A stretch of 64,000 nucleotides of DNA from Bdellovibrionales bacterium (GTDB taxonomy: Bacteria; Bdellovibrionota; Bdellovibrionia; Bdellovibrionales; UBA1609). This document shows positions 34,261 through 43,246 of the stretch, in pieces (position 1 is the first letter of the stretch; each line of letters opens with the position of its first letter). The notes beneath the pieces are model-generated. The model had not been told where the DNA came from and ran no database searches. It was given only the letters and a program-made list of their open reading frames with translations. Location of the stretch: assembly GCA_020628165.1 (NCBI GenBank), contig JAHDFM010000001.1, positions 1 through 64,000 of the forward strand. Direction: 5' to 3'. The position numbers and the translations under genes are program-made.

Positions 34261-34773
34261 ATGAACAAAATATTAATTTTTGCTATTTTATTGGTTTTAA
34301 ACACTTTAGGTTTTACCCCTTTTTGCTATGCCCTTTCCATGGACTGTCGCGTAGGTGAATCTATTCTAGAAAGAACGGATTTTAAAGTGGAAGAACTGAA
34401 TAGCAAGGATGAATTTTTTAAGAATGTCGCTCTTAAATCAATTGAAGAGCTGATCAAAAAGCAGCCTTTCGATCAAAATGGAGTGACCTTCAAGTTGTCA
34501 GTGACAGGGTCCATACCAAGCTTAATTGGTTATTTTGTAGTTAAAGAAAGAGCTGACCAGTTGGATCTTTCAGAGGCCACGTGTTCAACAGTGCAAGGTA
34601 ACAATAAAGGCTTTACTTTTGATTGTGTCGTCACAAACCCAAATGACTATCAAAAGGTATTTTTTAGTATCACTTATAAATATGGTCTAAGCTCAGGGGT
34701 TCTTGAGCTTAGAGTCAGTAAGAGCGAACTGGGGTTATTAACCAAAAACAAAATAAGCTGTTTGGCGTCCTAA
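34261..34773 (+). CDS. Small exported protein, unknown (paralogue b)
   Basis: 170 residues from the ATG at 34261, seven bases after the previous stop; 29 codons further up are open but lie inside the previous gene. The signal peptide (ILIFAILLVLNTLGFTPFCYA) is followed by MDCRVGESILERTDF. Cysteine positions and the strand pattern near the C-terminus (FTFDCVVTNPN, KVFFSITYKYG, KISCLAS) match paralogue a at low identity. The two are certainly one operon. Function unknown. Confidence 0.75.
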   Translation: MNKILIFAILLVLNTLGFTPFCYALSMDCRVGESILERTDFKVEELNSKDEFFKNVALKSIEELIKKQPFDQNGVTFKLSVTGSIPSLIGYFVVKERADQLDLSEATCSTVQGNNKGFTFDCVVTNPNDYQKVFFSITYKYGLSSGVLELRVSKSELGLLTKNKISCLAS

Positions 34774-34858
34774 AAAAGATAAAATTCTCGTAAAAAAAAT
34801 CATTAAAGTTTGTTAGGCTAGACTTCAGAATTATAGATGAGGGATATCCATATAAGTC

Positions 34859-35641
34859 ATGTCTGAGTTAAGTTGTTACATCATGACTCACAACAGTGAG
34901 TTGCATTTAGAGAAAGTCATTCAAGCGGTGAGTAAATGCTCTGACGAAATCGTTATTTTAGATTCTGGTAGTAAAGATCAAACAGAAGCTATTGCTAATA
35001 AGTACAACTGCCGTTTTGAATACAACAAATTTGAAAACTTCATTGCTCAAAGGAATCACGCAGCTTCTTTATGTACATACGATTATGTTCTTTTTGTTGA
35101 TTCGGATGAGGTGATCACAGACGCAATGATTGCAGAGATCATTAAAATAAAAAAAGATAACTTTATAAGTGAGGGAAAAAAGATAGAAGGCTATTCATTA
35201 AAAAGAGACTGGTTTTTATTTGATCAACCAGTGCATGCCTTTTACCCCGTGCAGAGCCCGGACTACCCATTAAGAATTTTCGATAAAAACAAGGTGAGTT
35301 TCAATCAAGATAGCAACTTAGTGCATGAAACTCCGACAGGTTACAAGACCCACCAAAAAGTTGAAATAGGCGCTATCAATCACTACAGTTGTGACTCAGT
35401 CGATTTACTGTTTGGAAAATTAAACCAGTACACAACCTTGGCAGCACAAGACTTATTAAACAAAGGAAAAAGCGTCGGTTGGATTCCAGCATTCACCCAT
35501 GCCATTGGTGCTTGGTTCAAATGGTACATAAGAAAAGGCGGCTACAAAGACGGCCAAGTCGGCGTGCTCCTAGGCTTCTACGCCTTTTTATACACCTACC
35601 TAAAATACGTAAAAGCCAAGTATCTACCAAAAGGTACCTGA
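34859..35641 (+). CDS. Family 2 glycosyltransferase, WaaE/LgtF-like
   Basis: 260 residues. A GT2 start (SCYIMTHNSELHLEKVIQAV), the DSGSKDQT turn, QRNHAASL and the FVDSDEVI metal-binding DxD equivalent at about 81-83 are all present. RIFDKNKVSF and VHETPTGY are typical of WaaE/KdtX-like enzymes that add a sugar to lipopolysaccharide core. It acts at the cytoplasmic face of the inner membrane. The last residues PKGT and the stop lie inside the left arm of a 27-bp palindrome, so the natural C-terminus may have been changed by whatever made the palindrome. Confidence 0.88.
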   Translation: MSELSCYIMTHNSELHLEKVIQAVSKCSDEIVILDSGSKDQTEAIANKYNCRFEYNKFENFIAQRNHAASLCTYDYVLFVDSDEVITDAMIAEIIKIKKDNFISEGKKIEGYSLKRDWFLFDQPVHAFYPVQSPDYPLRIFDKNKVSFNQDSNLVHETPTGYKTHQKVEIGAINHYSCDSVDLLFGKLNQYTTLAAQDLLNKGKSVGWIPAFTHAIGAWFKWYIRKGGYKDGQVGVLLGFYAFLYTYLKYVKAKYLPKGT

Positions 35642-35693
35642 TTCCCTTTGGTTTCGCAGGTGCGCTACCAAAGGGAATCAGGTACCTTTTGGT
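35626..35693. repeat. Perfect 27-bp palindrome (hairpin) at the end of the glycosyltransferase gene
   Basis: The left arm at 35626-35652 and right arm at 35667-35693 are exact reverse complements over 27 bp, separated by 14 bases. Inside the loop CGC and GCG can pair again around AGGT, after a two-base mismatch on each side. The arms contain GGTACC and CCAAAGGGAATC. No T run follows. Such a stem is far longer than an ordinary terminator. A copied inverted segment, a mobile-element scar or a strong bidirectional terminator are possible explanations. Confidence 0.95.
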
Positions 35694-35858
35694 GGTGGTG
35701 TCTGCCATAGAAACATCGCTTCTGGAGTGACAAGCAATATCACTCAGTTTGACAGTCAATTTGGTGCTGGAGAACTAGAAGTCAAAGCTTACTTAAAATC
35801 AAACCCAGCGCAAAGGGCACAGTGTACTTTGGACGAAGTAGATATGAATTATCAGTGA
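35691..35858 (+). pseudogene. C-terminal remnant of an unidentified gene
   Basis: Just after the palindrome a frame reads GGGVCHRNIASGVTSN, then TQFDSQFGAGELEVKAY and ends LDEVDMNYQ with a TGA at 35856-35858. It has no start codon or ribosome-binding site in a sensible place, yet the composition is coding-like. The frame extends backwards only as a shadow through the palindrome. I read it as the surviving 3' end of a gene whose body was lost when the palindrome formed. Confidence 0.45.
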
Positions 35859-35873
35859 AGCAAAAGGTACTTA

Positions 35874-36371
35874 CTAGTCCTTAAACTTAAGAAGAATTTT
35901 TTTAAACTGATAAGGGTCTTTTATATGAGATAATTTTGTTTTTGTTTCATGACTTGTATGTACAAAAATATTTCCAACTTCAAATGATTTTTGAATAATA
36001 TTTAATGAAATTTCAATATCATTAATTTTATCAAATTGAATTGTTTTAATGCTTTGCTGTATAACACCACTATGAATCGTTATACCTTCTTTAGTTATGG
36101 TATATTTTGTAAATATCATATCAAAAAAAGACCATACTATTGGAAGAGTAAAAATTATAAATGGTAAAAAGGACGTTAATCTTGTGATAAATTTTTGAAT
36201 TAGACTATTTTCTTTGTCATCAGAAACTAGTTCAAAGAATTCATTTATAAAATTAAAATTGACAGGGATTATATCAAAAAAATAATTCAATACTCCTAAA
36301 AACAACCAAAGTGCAAGTCCGACGAGACAAAACCAATGTAGATGCTATTTGTGTTTTTTATTCGCACTCAT
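35874..36371 (-). pseudogene. bPH2-domain membrane protein with an in-frame amber codon
   Basis: The intact frame would begin at the ATG at 36371 (MSANKKHK), but codon 9 is TAG (36345-36347). The same frame then runs on without a break for about 155 codons. It starts with a hydrophobic helix directly after the stop (HWFCLVGLALWLFLGVL), then a second helix (PFIIFTLPIVWSFF) and a bacterial PH-like domain (YTITKEGITIHSGVIQQSIK, QKSFEVGNIFVHTS). A CAG to TAG change would explain it. A TTG at 36305 is the first start-like codon after the stop, but it would delete most of helix 1. Either a recent pseudogene or suppressed by readthrough. Confidence 0.6.
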
Positions 36372-36453
36372 GATAAAAAAGTTATACATTTCTAACGTGC
36401 TTAATCAATTTGTTTATAAACTTTTGGTAAATTTTCTAACAAAAATCAGGTGT

Positions 36454-39159
36454 TTATAATTCTTTGATGTAGTTTAGAATATTGCTTTTAGCTAAATCTA
36501 GCTTGTCTACGTTCTCATAAGCGCCTTGTGCGAAGTCGGGGCGACCGCCACCTTTGCCGCCGAGGTCTTTACTTAGAGTTTTTAGGACATCACCGGCTTT
36601 GATGCTTTTACTAAGGTCTTTCGTGACTCCAACAATGAGTGGATGTTTGCCTGCGCCTTTACCTAGGATAATGACAATTCCCGTTTTTATTTTATCTTTT
36701 AACTTGTCGTTGATTTGGCTGAGGATTTGGCGGTCTTCTTCTTCGAGGTGAGCCCAAACCAATTGTCCGCTGTTGTTGCCCTCTAAAGGCGTGGCAGCTT
36801 GTATAAGTTCATCGAGATCAATTTTTTGACTTTGGGTGTTTCTTAATTTTTTTTGTAGGTCTTTGATTTCACCTAATTTCTTTTCAATCCAGTCAGTTGA
36901 TTTAAGTTCTTTTACGTCGCTAGCTAGAACCTGTGTCCAGTTTTCACTAACGCCCATGAGGCTTTTTACTTTTAAGTTCTCTTGGGTGTTTTTGTTTAAA
37001 TACTCAAAGGCTGTTTGGTTGGTGATGGCTTCAATGCGGCGAACACCAGAGCTCACTCCAGTTTCCGCGACAATCTTAAACAAACGAATCAAGCTTGTGT
37101 TTTCTACATGTGTACCACCACAAAGTTCTGTTGAGAACTCACCAAACTTGAGAACGCGTACTTCGTCGCCGTACTTTTCACCAAATAAGGCCAGTGCGCC
37201 AAAATCAATAGCTTGGTCATAGGTCATTGATTTTTTTTCAGTAAGAATGGCTTTTGAAATTTCATTATTAACAAGAGTTTCTATTTTATGAATTTCAGCT
37301 TGGCTTACAGGTTTGTTATGAGTGAAATCAAAACGCAATTTTTCTGGGTCCACAAGGGAGCCAGCTTGGCGAATGTGATCTCCAAGTGTTTGGCGAAGAG
37401 CTGCATGCAGTAAATGTGTGGCCGAGTGATTGCTGGTGATCGCTTGTCGTTTGTTGGCATTAACAGTTTGCAAACAGTTTGTTTTTGTCGATAGCACTCC
37501 GTCTGTCACTTCGACGGTTAACCAATGAATGTCTAAAACCTTTTGACAGTCACTCACATTGGCTTTAACGCTGTCAGCAGAGATAGTACCAGTGTCTGAA
37601 CACTGGCCACCAGACTCAGCGTAAAAACAGGTTTTGGCAAAAGCAATGTAACCTGTTTCTCCTTCTTTCAGTTGTGAGACTTCTTTTTCGCCGTTAGAAA
37701 TTTTAATGGCTTTATCAGTTTCAGTTGTTTGTTGGTTATAACCAGTGAACTCAGTCACACCTTGCTGGTCATTGATATTTTTACTCAACTCATTCAAGTG
37801 CTCTTTGAGAGCGTCGCGGTTTTGCCCCTTCCAAGAACCTTTGGCCTTGTCTTGAGCAGCTTTCATATGCTTGTTGAAATCATTCTCATCCACTTGAAAG
37901 CCATTTTCTTTAGCAATCACTTGGGTGAGATCCAACGGGAAGCCATAAGTGTCGTAAAGTTTAAAGGTCACTTCTCCAGGAAGAGTTGTTTGCTGGTGGG
38001 ACTTAATTTTTTCTAGGGCACTCATGAGTATGTCAGTGCCTTGATTGATTGTGCGTTTGAAGCGGATCTCTTCGTCGATACAGTTTTGTAAAATCAAAGA
38101 TTTGTTTTTAACAAGCTCAGGGTAAACATCTCCCATTTGTCCAATGACCACTTCAACCGTTTTTGGCAGCAAACTTTCATTTTCGTTGAGTTGATGGCCA
38201 TAACGGATGGCTCGTCTCATGATCCTGCGTAAGACATACCCACGCCCCTCATTGGAAGGAGTCACTCCATCAGAAATCAAAAATGCAATGGAGCGACTGT
38301 GATCGGCGAGCACACGAAAAGCGACATTGAGTTTATTTTGTTGCGAGTCTGTTGAACCCGTTAAATAAGTCTGCTTGCTTAATTGAGCCGCCCTATCAAT
38401 GATTGGCGTAAAAGCATCGGTGTCGTAGTTGTTGAGTTTGTTTTGTAAGACAGTAGCAAAACGTTCGAGACCTCCGCCGGTATCAATTGATGGTTTGGGC
38501 AACGGGTTTTGATTTCCTTTTTCGTCTTCATGGAACTGCATAAACACTAAGTTCCAGATTTCCATGTAACGATCGCCTTCGCCACCCATGACATTGTCTT
38601 TTGGATCGCCTCCGATCTCTGGGCCGAAATCGTAAAAAATTTCTGAACATGGGCCACAAGGTCCCACTTTGCCCATGCGCCAGAAGTTATCCTTCTCACC
38701 AAAGCGGTAAATACGATCTTTAGGAACGCCTTCTTGGTTGTGCCAAATGTTAAAGGCCTCATCGTCAGTTTCAAAAACGGTGACGTAAAGTTTGTCTTTC
38801 GGCAAACCAAGTTCTTGAGTGAGAAATTGCCAAGCAAAGCTGATGGCTTCTTCTTTGAAGTAATCGCCGAAGGAAAAGTTTCCAAGCATTTCAAAAAAAG
38901 TGTGGTGCCTGGCTGTGAAGCCAACATTTTCAAGGTCATTGTGCTTTCCGCCAGCGCGCACACACTTTTGTGAGCTCACGGCGCGTTTATAATCTTTGCT
39001 TTCTAAGCCCAAAAATAAATTTTTAAATTGGTTCATGCCCGCATTGTTAAAAAGCAAAGTCGGGTCATCGTGAGGGATGAGGCTTGAGCTCTTCACATGT
39101 TGATGTTGGTTTTTAGTAAAAAAATCGATGAATGTTTTTCTAATTTCAGAAGACGTCAT
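36454..39159 (-). CDS. alaS: Alanyl-tRNA synthetase
   Basis: 901 residues, normal for AlaS. It opens with the class II catalytic core (IRKTFIDFFTKNQH, NNAGMNQFKNLFLG, RHHTFFEMLGNFSFGDYFK). It continues to the editing domain with zinc-type motifs HSATHLLHAAL and CGGTHV, and a C-terminal DHHA1/C-Ala domain with GGKGGGRPDFAQG. It charges tRNA-Ala and edits Ser/Gly mischarging. It starts 14 bases inside recX, the recX-alaS order common in bacteria, so the two are co-transcribed. Confidence 0.98.
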   Translation of the reverse strand: MTSSEIRKTFIDFFTKNQHQHVKSSSLIPHDDPTLLFNNAGMNQFKNLFLGLESKDYKRAVSSQKCVRAGGKHNDLENVGFTARHHTFFEMLGNFSFGDYFKEEAISFAWQFLTQELGLPKDKLYVTVFETDDEAFNIWHNQEGVPKDRIYRFGEKDNFWRMGKVGPCGPCSEIFYDFGPEIGGDPKDNVMGGEGDRYMEIWNLVFMQFHEDEKGNQNPLPKPSIDTGGGLERFATVLQNKLNNYDTDAFTPIIDRAAQLSKQTYLTGSTDSQQNKLNVAFRVLADHSRSIAFLISDGVTPSNEGRGYVLRRIMRRAIRYGHQLNENESLLPKTVEVVIGQMGDVYPELVKNKSLILQNCIDEEIRFKRTINQGTDILMSALEKIKSHQQTTLPGEVTFKLYDTYGFPLDLTQVIAKENGFQVDENDFNKHMKAAQDKAKGSWKGQNRDALKEHLNELSKNINDQQGVTEFTGYNQQTTETDKAIKISNGEKEVSQLKEGETGYIAFAKTCFYAESGGQCSDTGTISADSVKANVSDCQKVLDIHWLTVEVTDGVLSTKTNCLQTVNANKRQAITSNHSATHLLHAALRQTLGDHIRQAGSLVDPEKLRFDFTHNKPVSQAEIHKIETLVNNEISKAILTEKKSMTYDQAIDFGALALFGEKYGDEVRVLKFGEFSTELCGGTHVENTSLIRLFKIVAETGVSSGVRRIEAITNQTAFEYLNKNTQENLKVKSLMGVSENWTQVLASDVKELKSTDWIEKKLGEIKDLQKKLRNTQSQKIDLDELIQAATPLEGNNSGQLVWAHLEEEDRQILSQINDKLKDKIKTGIVIILGKGAGKHPLIVGVTKDLSKSIKAGDVLKTLSKDLGGKGGGRPDFAQGAYENVDKLDLAKSNILNYIKEL

Positions 39160-39589
39160 AAATCACTTTGTTAATAGTTTCGAGATCGAAACCTCGGTTT
39201 TTCAGCAAGCGCAGAGCTTTGTGTTTTTCATCATAGCTAAGGCCTTCTGGTTGTTTAAAATGTTGATTAATTATATCACAGGCTTTTTCAATTTCAATTT
39301 CTTCATTCTTATCAACTGCAGGGAGACCTTTTTGGCGTAAGTATTGACTGATGTACAAGAACCCCTTTCGTTTCATATCGAGTGTGTCTTTTACTTTGGC
39401 AGCCATTTCTTTTGGAGAAGTGATCCAGTTAAGATCAATGGCTTTTTCAAGCACCTGTCCGACCACTTCGGGTGAGAATTTCCGGCACAGTTTGGTGTTG
39501 AGCTCTTTGAGAGTGTGATCCCTCACGCTCAGGTAGTAGCTCACTTTATCGAGAGCCTTTTGATACTCTTCTTCTTGTTCTGTCATCAT
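39146..39589 (-). CDS. recX: RecX family regulatory protein
   Basis: 147 residues of three-helix repeats in the RecX manner: KALDKVSYYLSVRDHTLKEL (the L-S-x-R-x-x-x-x-x-E-L core), then LDLNWITSPKEMA-like second repeat, RKGFLYISQYLRQKGL, and a final helix pair ALRLLKNRGFDLETI. RecX binds RecA filaments and limits their activity. It lies two genes from recA, on the opposite strand, and overlaps the start of alaS by 14 bases. Unlike most genomes it is not directly after recA. Confidence 0.88.
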   Translation of the reverse strand: MMTEQEEEYQKALDKVSYYLSVRDHTLKELNTKLCRKFSPEVVGQVLEKAIDLNWITSPKEMAAKVKDTLDMKRKGFLYISQYLRQKGLPAVDKNEEIEIEKACDIINQHFKQPEGLSYDEKHKALRLLKNRGFDLETINKVIYDVF

Positions 39590-39621
39590 AAATTGATTTA
39601 TTTACCAAAACAGATGAGAGG

Positions 39622-40770
39622 TCAATCTTCATCTTCGATGGGGAGATTTTCAATGCTTGTCCACTCTTTATCGAGGCGAATTGCTGGAGCCGAAACAAGA
39701 CTTGTAGTGTCGATCACATTGGTTTTATCGAGGTCATCCATGCTGGCGACCATTTTCATTAGGGTGTTGGGGTCTTGGCAAATTTGTGAGGCCTGTTGTG
39801 AGCTCATCATATTTCGGCGTACGGCAAGGGCTAAATATTTTTCCTTAGTGATGATGTGCTCATCACGGTGCTTTTTATCCAAGTCTGAAAGTGAGGAAAT
39901 GGTACTTAACAAGGTCTCATCTTCAATGCTATTCAACACCTTTGATGTGCCGGTGACCGACTCAAACACTGGATAATTTTTAGCAATTTTATGAGAAAAA
40001 ATAATGTTTTGATGAGTGACAATGCGCAAATGGTTTTTCAGTTGCAAATAATAATCGGTTGTCTTTAATTTTTTAAGCGTGTGCACAAGACTTGCTGAAT
40101 TCAAAGTGATGTAAGTTGGGCGATCAAAGCTGTAATAGTTTTTGAGCTCTTTGAATTCATGCCAGTTCATATCGTCAATGAAAAGGTAATCACAGTTGCT
40201 GGTGAGGGCTTGCTCTACACACTGTTGTAAATTGTCTTTAAATTTAAAGTTAAAAATTAACGAGTTGTGATTTTTGTGGTCCCAAGGAAAGGTTTTAGCA
40301 ATCACCCCTAGGAGTTTTTCTTGTTTAAAACTTGTCACGTATACCAAAGAATTCAAAGTGTGCGACAGGCCACTTTGGTGCCCGCCACTGAATAATACGA
40401 GTCCATCTTTGATGGTGCTGTAGCCATCTAAGAAGTCAGTGTTCAATGATTTTGAGTTGGGAGTATCATTAGAAATCACTTGCAAATGCACGGTTTGTCC
40501 GGCTTGTTGCTCGTAAATATGAACTTTGAACTTGTTAATATTTTTAACTTTGTAGATGGTTTTGATCGAGCCCTCAGTTTCAATGAGGTTGTCTTTTTTT
40601 TCTGTGAGTTTATCGACCAGTTGACTGATTTTTTCTTCACTCAGAGTATTTTTTTGGGGCAGTATTTTGATAGCTCCACGAGTTCGGATGTAGATAGGTT
40701 GGTCCGGAGTTAAATAAATATCTGTTGCTAAATTTTTATGGGCGGACTCTAAAATTTGTTTAAATGTCAT
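39622..40770 (-). CDS. PilT/GspE-like protein with degenerate ATP-binding site
   Basis: 382 residues from the ATG at 40770, chosen because AAGGTAGAG precedes it; a Met nine codons further up lacks one. The N-terminal domain (ILESAHKNLATDIYLTPDQPIYIRTRG) matches the N-terminal domain of PilT/PilU retraction ATPases. The Walker A position reads FSGGHQSGLSHTLNS, with Leu where the catalytic Lys of GSGKST should be, and the Asp box region has IDDMNWHEF. It is therefore probably a non-hydrolysing relative that may regulate a pilus motor. The C-terminal 80 residues are acidic and unlike PilT. Encoded singly, divergent from pgpA. Confidence 0.75.
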   Translation of the reverse strand: MTFKQILESAHKNLATDIYLTPDQPIYIRTRGAIKILPQKNTLSEEKISQLVDKLTEKKDNLIETEGSIKTIYKVKNINKFKVHIYEQQAGQTVHLQVISNDTPNSKSLNTDFLDGYSTIKDGLVLFSGGHQSGLSHTLNSLVYVTSFKQEKLLGVIAKTFPWDHKNHNSLIFNFKFKDNLQQCVEQALTSNCDYLFIDDMNWHEFKELKNYYSFDRPTYITLNSASLVHTLKKLKTTDYYLQLKNHLRIVTHQNIIFSHKIAKNYPVFESVTGTSKVLNSIEDETLLSTISSLSDLDKKHRDEHIITKEKYLALAVRRNMMSSQQASQICQDPNTLMKMVASMDDLDKTNVIDTTSLVSAPAIRLDKEWTSIENLPIEDED

Positions 40771-41003
40771 TGACTCTACCTTTAAAACATTGATCAAAAC
40801 TTTTATTGGTAACTATTAATGATTTCATTGGTTTATGTGAACTCATCTACTAAATATTTTACTCACATAAATAATTTATGGCTATGACGCAGTCGGCTCT
40901 GACTAACGGTTTGTGCCAATGCTCTTTTCCCTGTTTTTCCTGCAAAGTTTAGTATAATTTTTAATGATCTTTTGAACACACTTTCAATTTTAGTAGATAG
41001 CAA

Positions 41004-41459
41004 ATGGATTACATAAAATTACTGGCAACATTTTTTTACACCGGCTTGGCTCCAAAAGCCCCGGGGACAGTGGGAACGCTGGCTGCGATTCCGCTTGTAT
41101 TGGTTGCTAGTTTAATGGGCAGTGTGCCTTACGTGATCATCACTGTGGTATTAGTGCTAGCTGCGATCTTTGTTGCGCAACTTTACGAGAGGTCTGTGGG
41201 AAGTCACGATAATAGTGAAATTGTGATTGATGAGGTTGTTGGTTTTATGATGGCTATGGCTCTTGTTCCCATCACTTGGGTGAGCTTGCTTGTTGGTTTT
41301 GTATTGTTTCGAATCATCGATATTTTTAAGCCCTTTCCAATTAGTTATTTGGATCGCAATATCAAAGGGGGCTTGGGGGTCGTGATTGACGATCTGGCAG
41401 CAGGAGTGGTTGTTAATATTCTTTTACAGGTGGGACATCAAAAGTACGCCTTATTTTAA
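41004..41459 (+). CDS. pgpA: Phosphatidylglycerophosphatase A
   Basis: 151 residues with three or four membrane helices. The PgpA motifs are PKAPGTVGTLAAIPL (residues 14-28), an IVIDEVVGF block with the catalytic acid pair, and IIDIFKPFPISYLDRNIKGGLGVVIDDLAAG. It dephosphorylates phosphatidylglycerol phosphate in phospholipid synthesis. It leads an operon with pncC, 11 bases on, and recA. Confidence 0.95.
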   Translation: MDYIKLLATFFYTGLAPKAPGTVGTLAAIPLVLVASLMGSVPYVIITVVLVLAAIFVAQLYERSVGSHDNSEIVIDEVVGFMMAMALVPITWVSLLVGFVLFRIIDIFKPFPISYLDRNIKGGLGVVIDDLAAGVVVNILLQVGHQKYALF

Positions 41460-41470
41460 GTGAGTGAGTT

Positions 41471-41944
41471 ATGAATGATAAAGTGATGCAGTTAAAAGAA
41501 AAATTTGAAAGCAAGGGTATGACTCTGTCTTTGGCAGAAAGTTGTACCGGTGGTTTGCTTTCTTCAGAGATTGTTAAGTACCCAGGGGTCTCAAGCTTTT
41601 TTCTGGGCTCAGTGGTGTCTTACGCAGCTCAGGTTAAAAAAAGCACTCTGTCAGTGCCTGAGCACTTAATAAAAACTTTGGGTGAGGTGAGCACACCTGT
41701 TGCTTTAGCTATGGCTAAGGGAGTGAAGGCTCAATTAGACACTGATTGGGCTGTATCAATTACTGGGATTGCTGGTCCGGGTGGCGGACAAAAAGACAAG
41801 CCAGTAGGCACTGTGTGTTTTGCGGTGGTGGGTCCCGGCTTTGAAAAGAGCATTAAAAAAGAATTAAACATTAAAAACCGAAACGAGATTCAACAAGCTT
41901 CTATCGACTTTGCGTTAGATTACTTACTTGAATCCTTTCAATAA
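41471..41944 (+). CDS. pncC: CinA C-terminal domain protein, nicotinamide-nucleotide amidase
   Basis: 157 residues of the CinA-C/PncC fold: SLAESCTGGLLSSEIV, GSVVSYA, and TGIAGPGGG near residues 97-105. It deamidates NMN to nicotinate mononucleotide in pyridine nucleotide salvage. The N-terminal CinA domain is absent, which is the stand-alone PncC form. The gene sits between pgpA and recA, 15 bases before recA; a cinA-recA pairing is widespread. Confidence 0.93.
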   Translation: MNDKVMQLKEKFESKGMTLSLAESCTGGLLSSEIVKYPGVSSFFLGSVVSYAAQVKKSTLSVPEHLIKTLGEVSTPVALAMAKGVKAQLDTDWAVSITGIAGPGGGQKDKPVGTVCFAVVGPGFEKSIKKELNIKNRNEIQQASIDFALDYLLESFQ

Positions 41945-41959
41945 AAATAAGGAGATTTT

Positions 41960-43075
41960 ATGGCGACTGCACAAGGAAATTCAGACAAAGGAAAGGCTCT
42001 TGATCTAGCGATTGCCTCTATCGAAAAGCAGTTCGGTAAGGGTTCAATCATGAAGCTTGGTGATAAGGACTCAGTGACAAAAAATATTCCTGTTATCAGT
42101 ACAGGGGCTCTTAGCTTAGATATCGGCTTAGGAATTGGTGGTTTGCCAAAAGGTCGTATCGTTGAAATTTATGGACCAGAGAGTTCTGGTAAAACAACAT
42201 TAGCCCTTTCAACTATCGCTCAAGCTCAAAAAGCTGGCGGCACAGTGGCATTTGTAGATGCCGAGCACGCGCTAGATATCACGTATGCTGAAAAGTTGGG
42301 TGTGAACGTAGAAGACATGTTAGTTTCTCAGCCAGACACTGGTGAGCAAGCTTTAGAAATCACAGAGACATTAGTTCGTTCTGGCGGCATTGACGTTCTT
42401 GTCGTTGACTCTGTAGCTGCACTAACTCCAAGAGCTGAGATCGAAGGTGAAATGGGCGCAAGTCACATGGGATTGCAGGCTCGATTGATGTCTCAAGCTT
42501 TGAGAAAGTTAACGGCTTCGATCAACAGAAGTAACACTCTTGTTATTTTCATTAACCAAATTCGTATGAAAATTGGTGTTATGTTTGGAAATCCTGAAAC
42601 AACGACTGGTGGAAACGCTTTAAAGTTCTACTCGTCTGTGCGTTTAGATGTTCGCCGTATTGGTGCCATTAAAAATGGTGATCAAATCACGGGGAATCGC
42701 ACGTCTGTTAAGGTTGTTAAAAATAAAATGGCACCGCCGTTTGCTAAGGTTGAGTTTGACCTAATGTATGGTGAAGGAATATCTTTGAATGGTGATATCG
42801 TTGATCTTGGTGTTAAGAAGGGCATGGTTGAAAAATCGGGTGCTTGGTACAGCTTGAAAGATGGAGAGCGCATGGGACAGGGGCGTGAAAATGCAAAAAT
42901 TTTCTTAAAAGAGAACCCGCAGATCGCTAAAAAATTGCGAGCTGAAATCATGCAAGCTTACGGTTTGACGTCAGGAGCTCCTGACGCTGAAAAAACAGCA
43001 GCTGCTGCAACTCCTGAGAAAAAAACACCGGCAGCAAAAGCAAAACCAGCTGTGAAGGGCAAGGCCACTAAATAG
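41960..43075 (+). CDS. recA: Recombinase RecA
   Basis: 371 residues with the canonical RecA core: [13 protein letters not shown], Walker [10 protein letters not shown] (about 68-76), [23 protein letters not shown]-type segment, loop L1 [22 protein letters not shown], loop L2 with [20 protein letters not shown], and a C-terminal domain followed by an Ala/Lys/Pro-rich tail of about 30 residues. It pairs homologous DNA and promotes the SOS response. The Shine-Dalgarno AAGGAG is strong, it is third in the pgpA operon, and it is followed by a terminator. No LexA box is recognised upstream. Confidence 0.99.
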   Translation: MATAQGNSDKGKALDLAIASIEKQFGKGSIMKLGDKDSVTKNIPVISTGALSLDIGLGIGGLPKGRIVEIYGPESSGKTTLALSTIAQAQKAGGTVAFVDAEHALDITYAEKLGVNVEDMLVSQPDTGEQALEITETLVRSGGIDVLVVDSVAALTPRAEIEGEMGASHMGLQARLMSQALRKLTASINRSNTLVIFINQIRMKIGVMFGNPETTTGGNALKFYSSVRLDVRRIGAIKNGDQITGNRTSVKVVKNKMAPPFAKVEFDLMYGEGISLNGDIVDLGVKKGMVEKSGAWYSLKDGERMGQGRENAKIFLKENPQIAKKLRAEIMQAYGLTSGAPDAEKTAAAATPEKKTPAAKAKPAVKGKATK

Positions 43076-43110
43076 AAAATAGTTTTTAAAAATATTTAAA
43101 TAAATTTTTT

Positions 43111-43143
43111 AAAGGTCATAGTAAACAGCTATGGCCTTTTTTT
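43111..43143 (+). terminator. Rho-independent terminator after recA
   Basis: AAAGGTCATAG (43111-43121) pairs with CTATGGCCTTT (43129-43139), with one G-T wobble and a 7-base loop, and runs straight into a T7 tract. It ends the pgpA-pncC-recA transcript 36 bases after the stop. Confidence 0.9.
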
Positions 43144-43246
43144 ATGAGTTCTCAGTTTATGTTAAGAGTGTCGCAAGTCGTTGAAATTGAGTCCTTAATT
43201 TTAATGTTATATAGACCAGCTCATCAATGTTGTGTGATGTCCTAAA

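Noticed and set aside
35479-35759. Overlapping frames on both strands across the palindrome
   Set aside because: Mirror-image artefacts of the palindrome; both contain the same LIPFG-type peptide because the arms are inverted copies.
40771-41003. LexA/SOS box before the pgpA-pncC-recA operon
   Set aside because: No CTGT-N8-ACAG or other known LexA operator is visible; regulation by DNA damage cannot be claimed.
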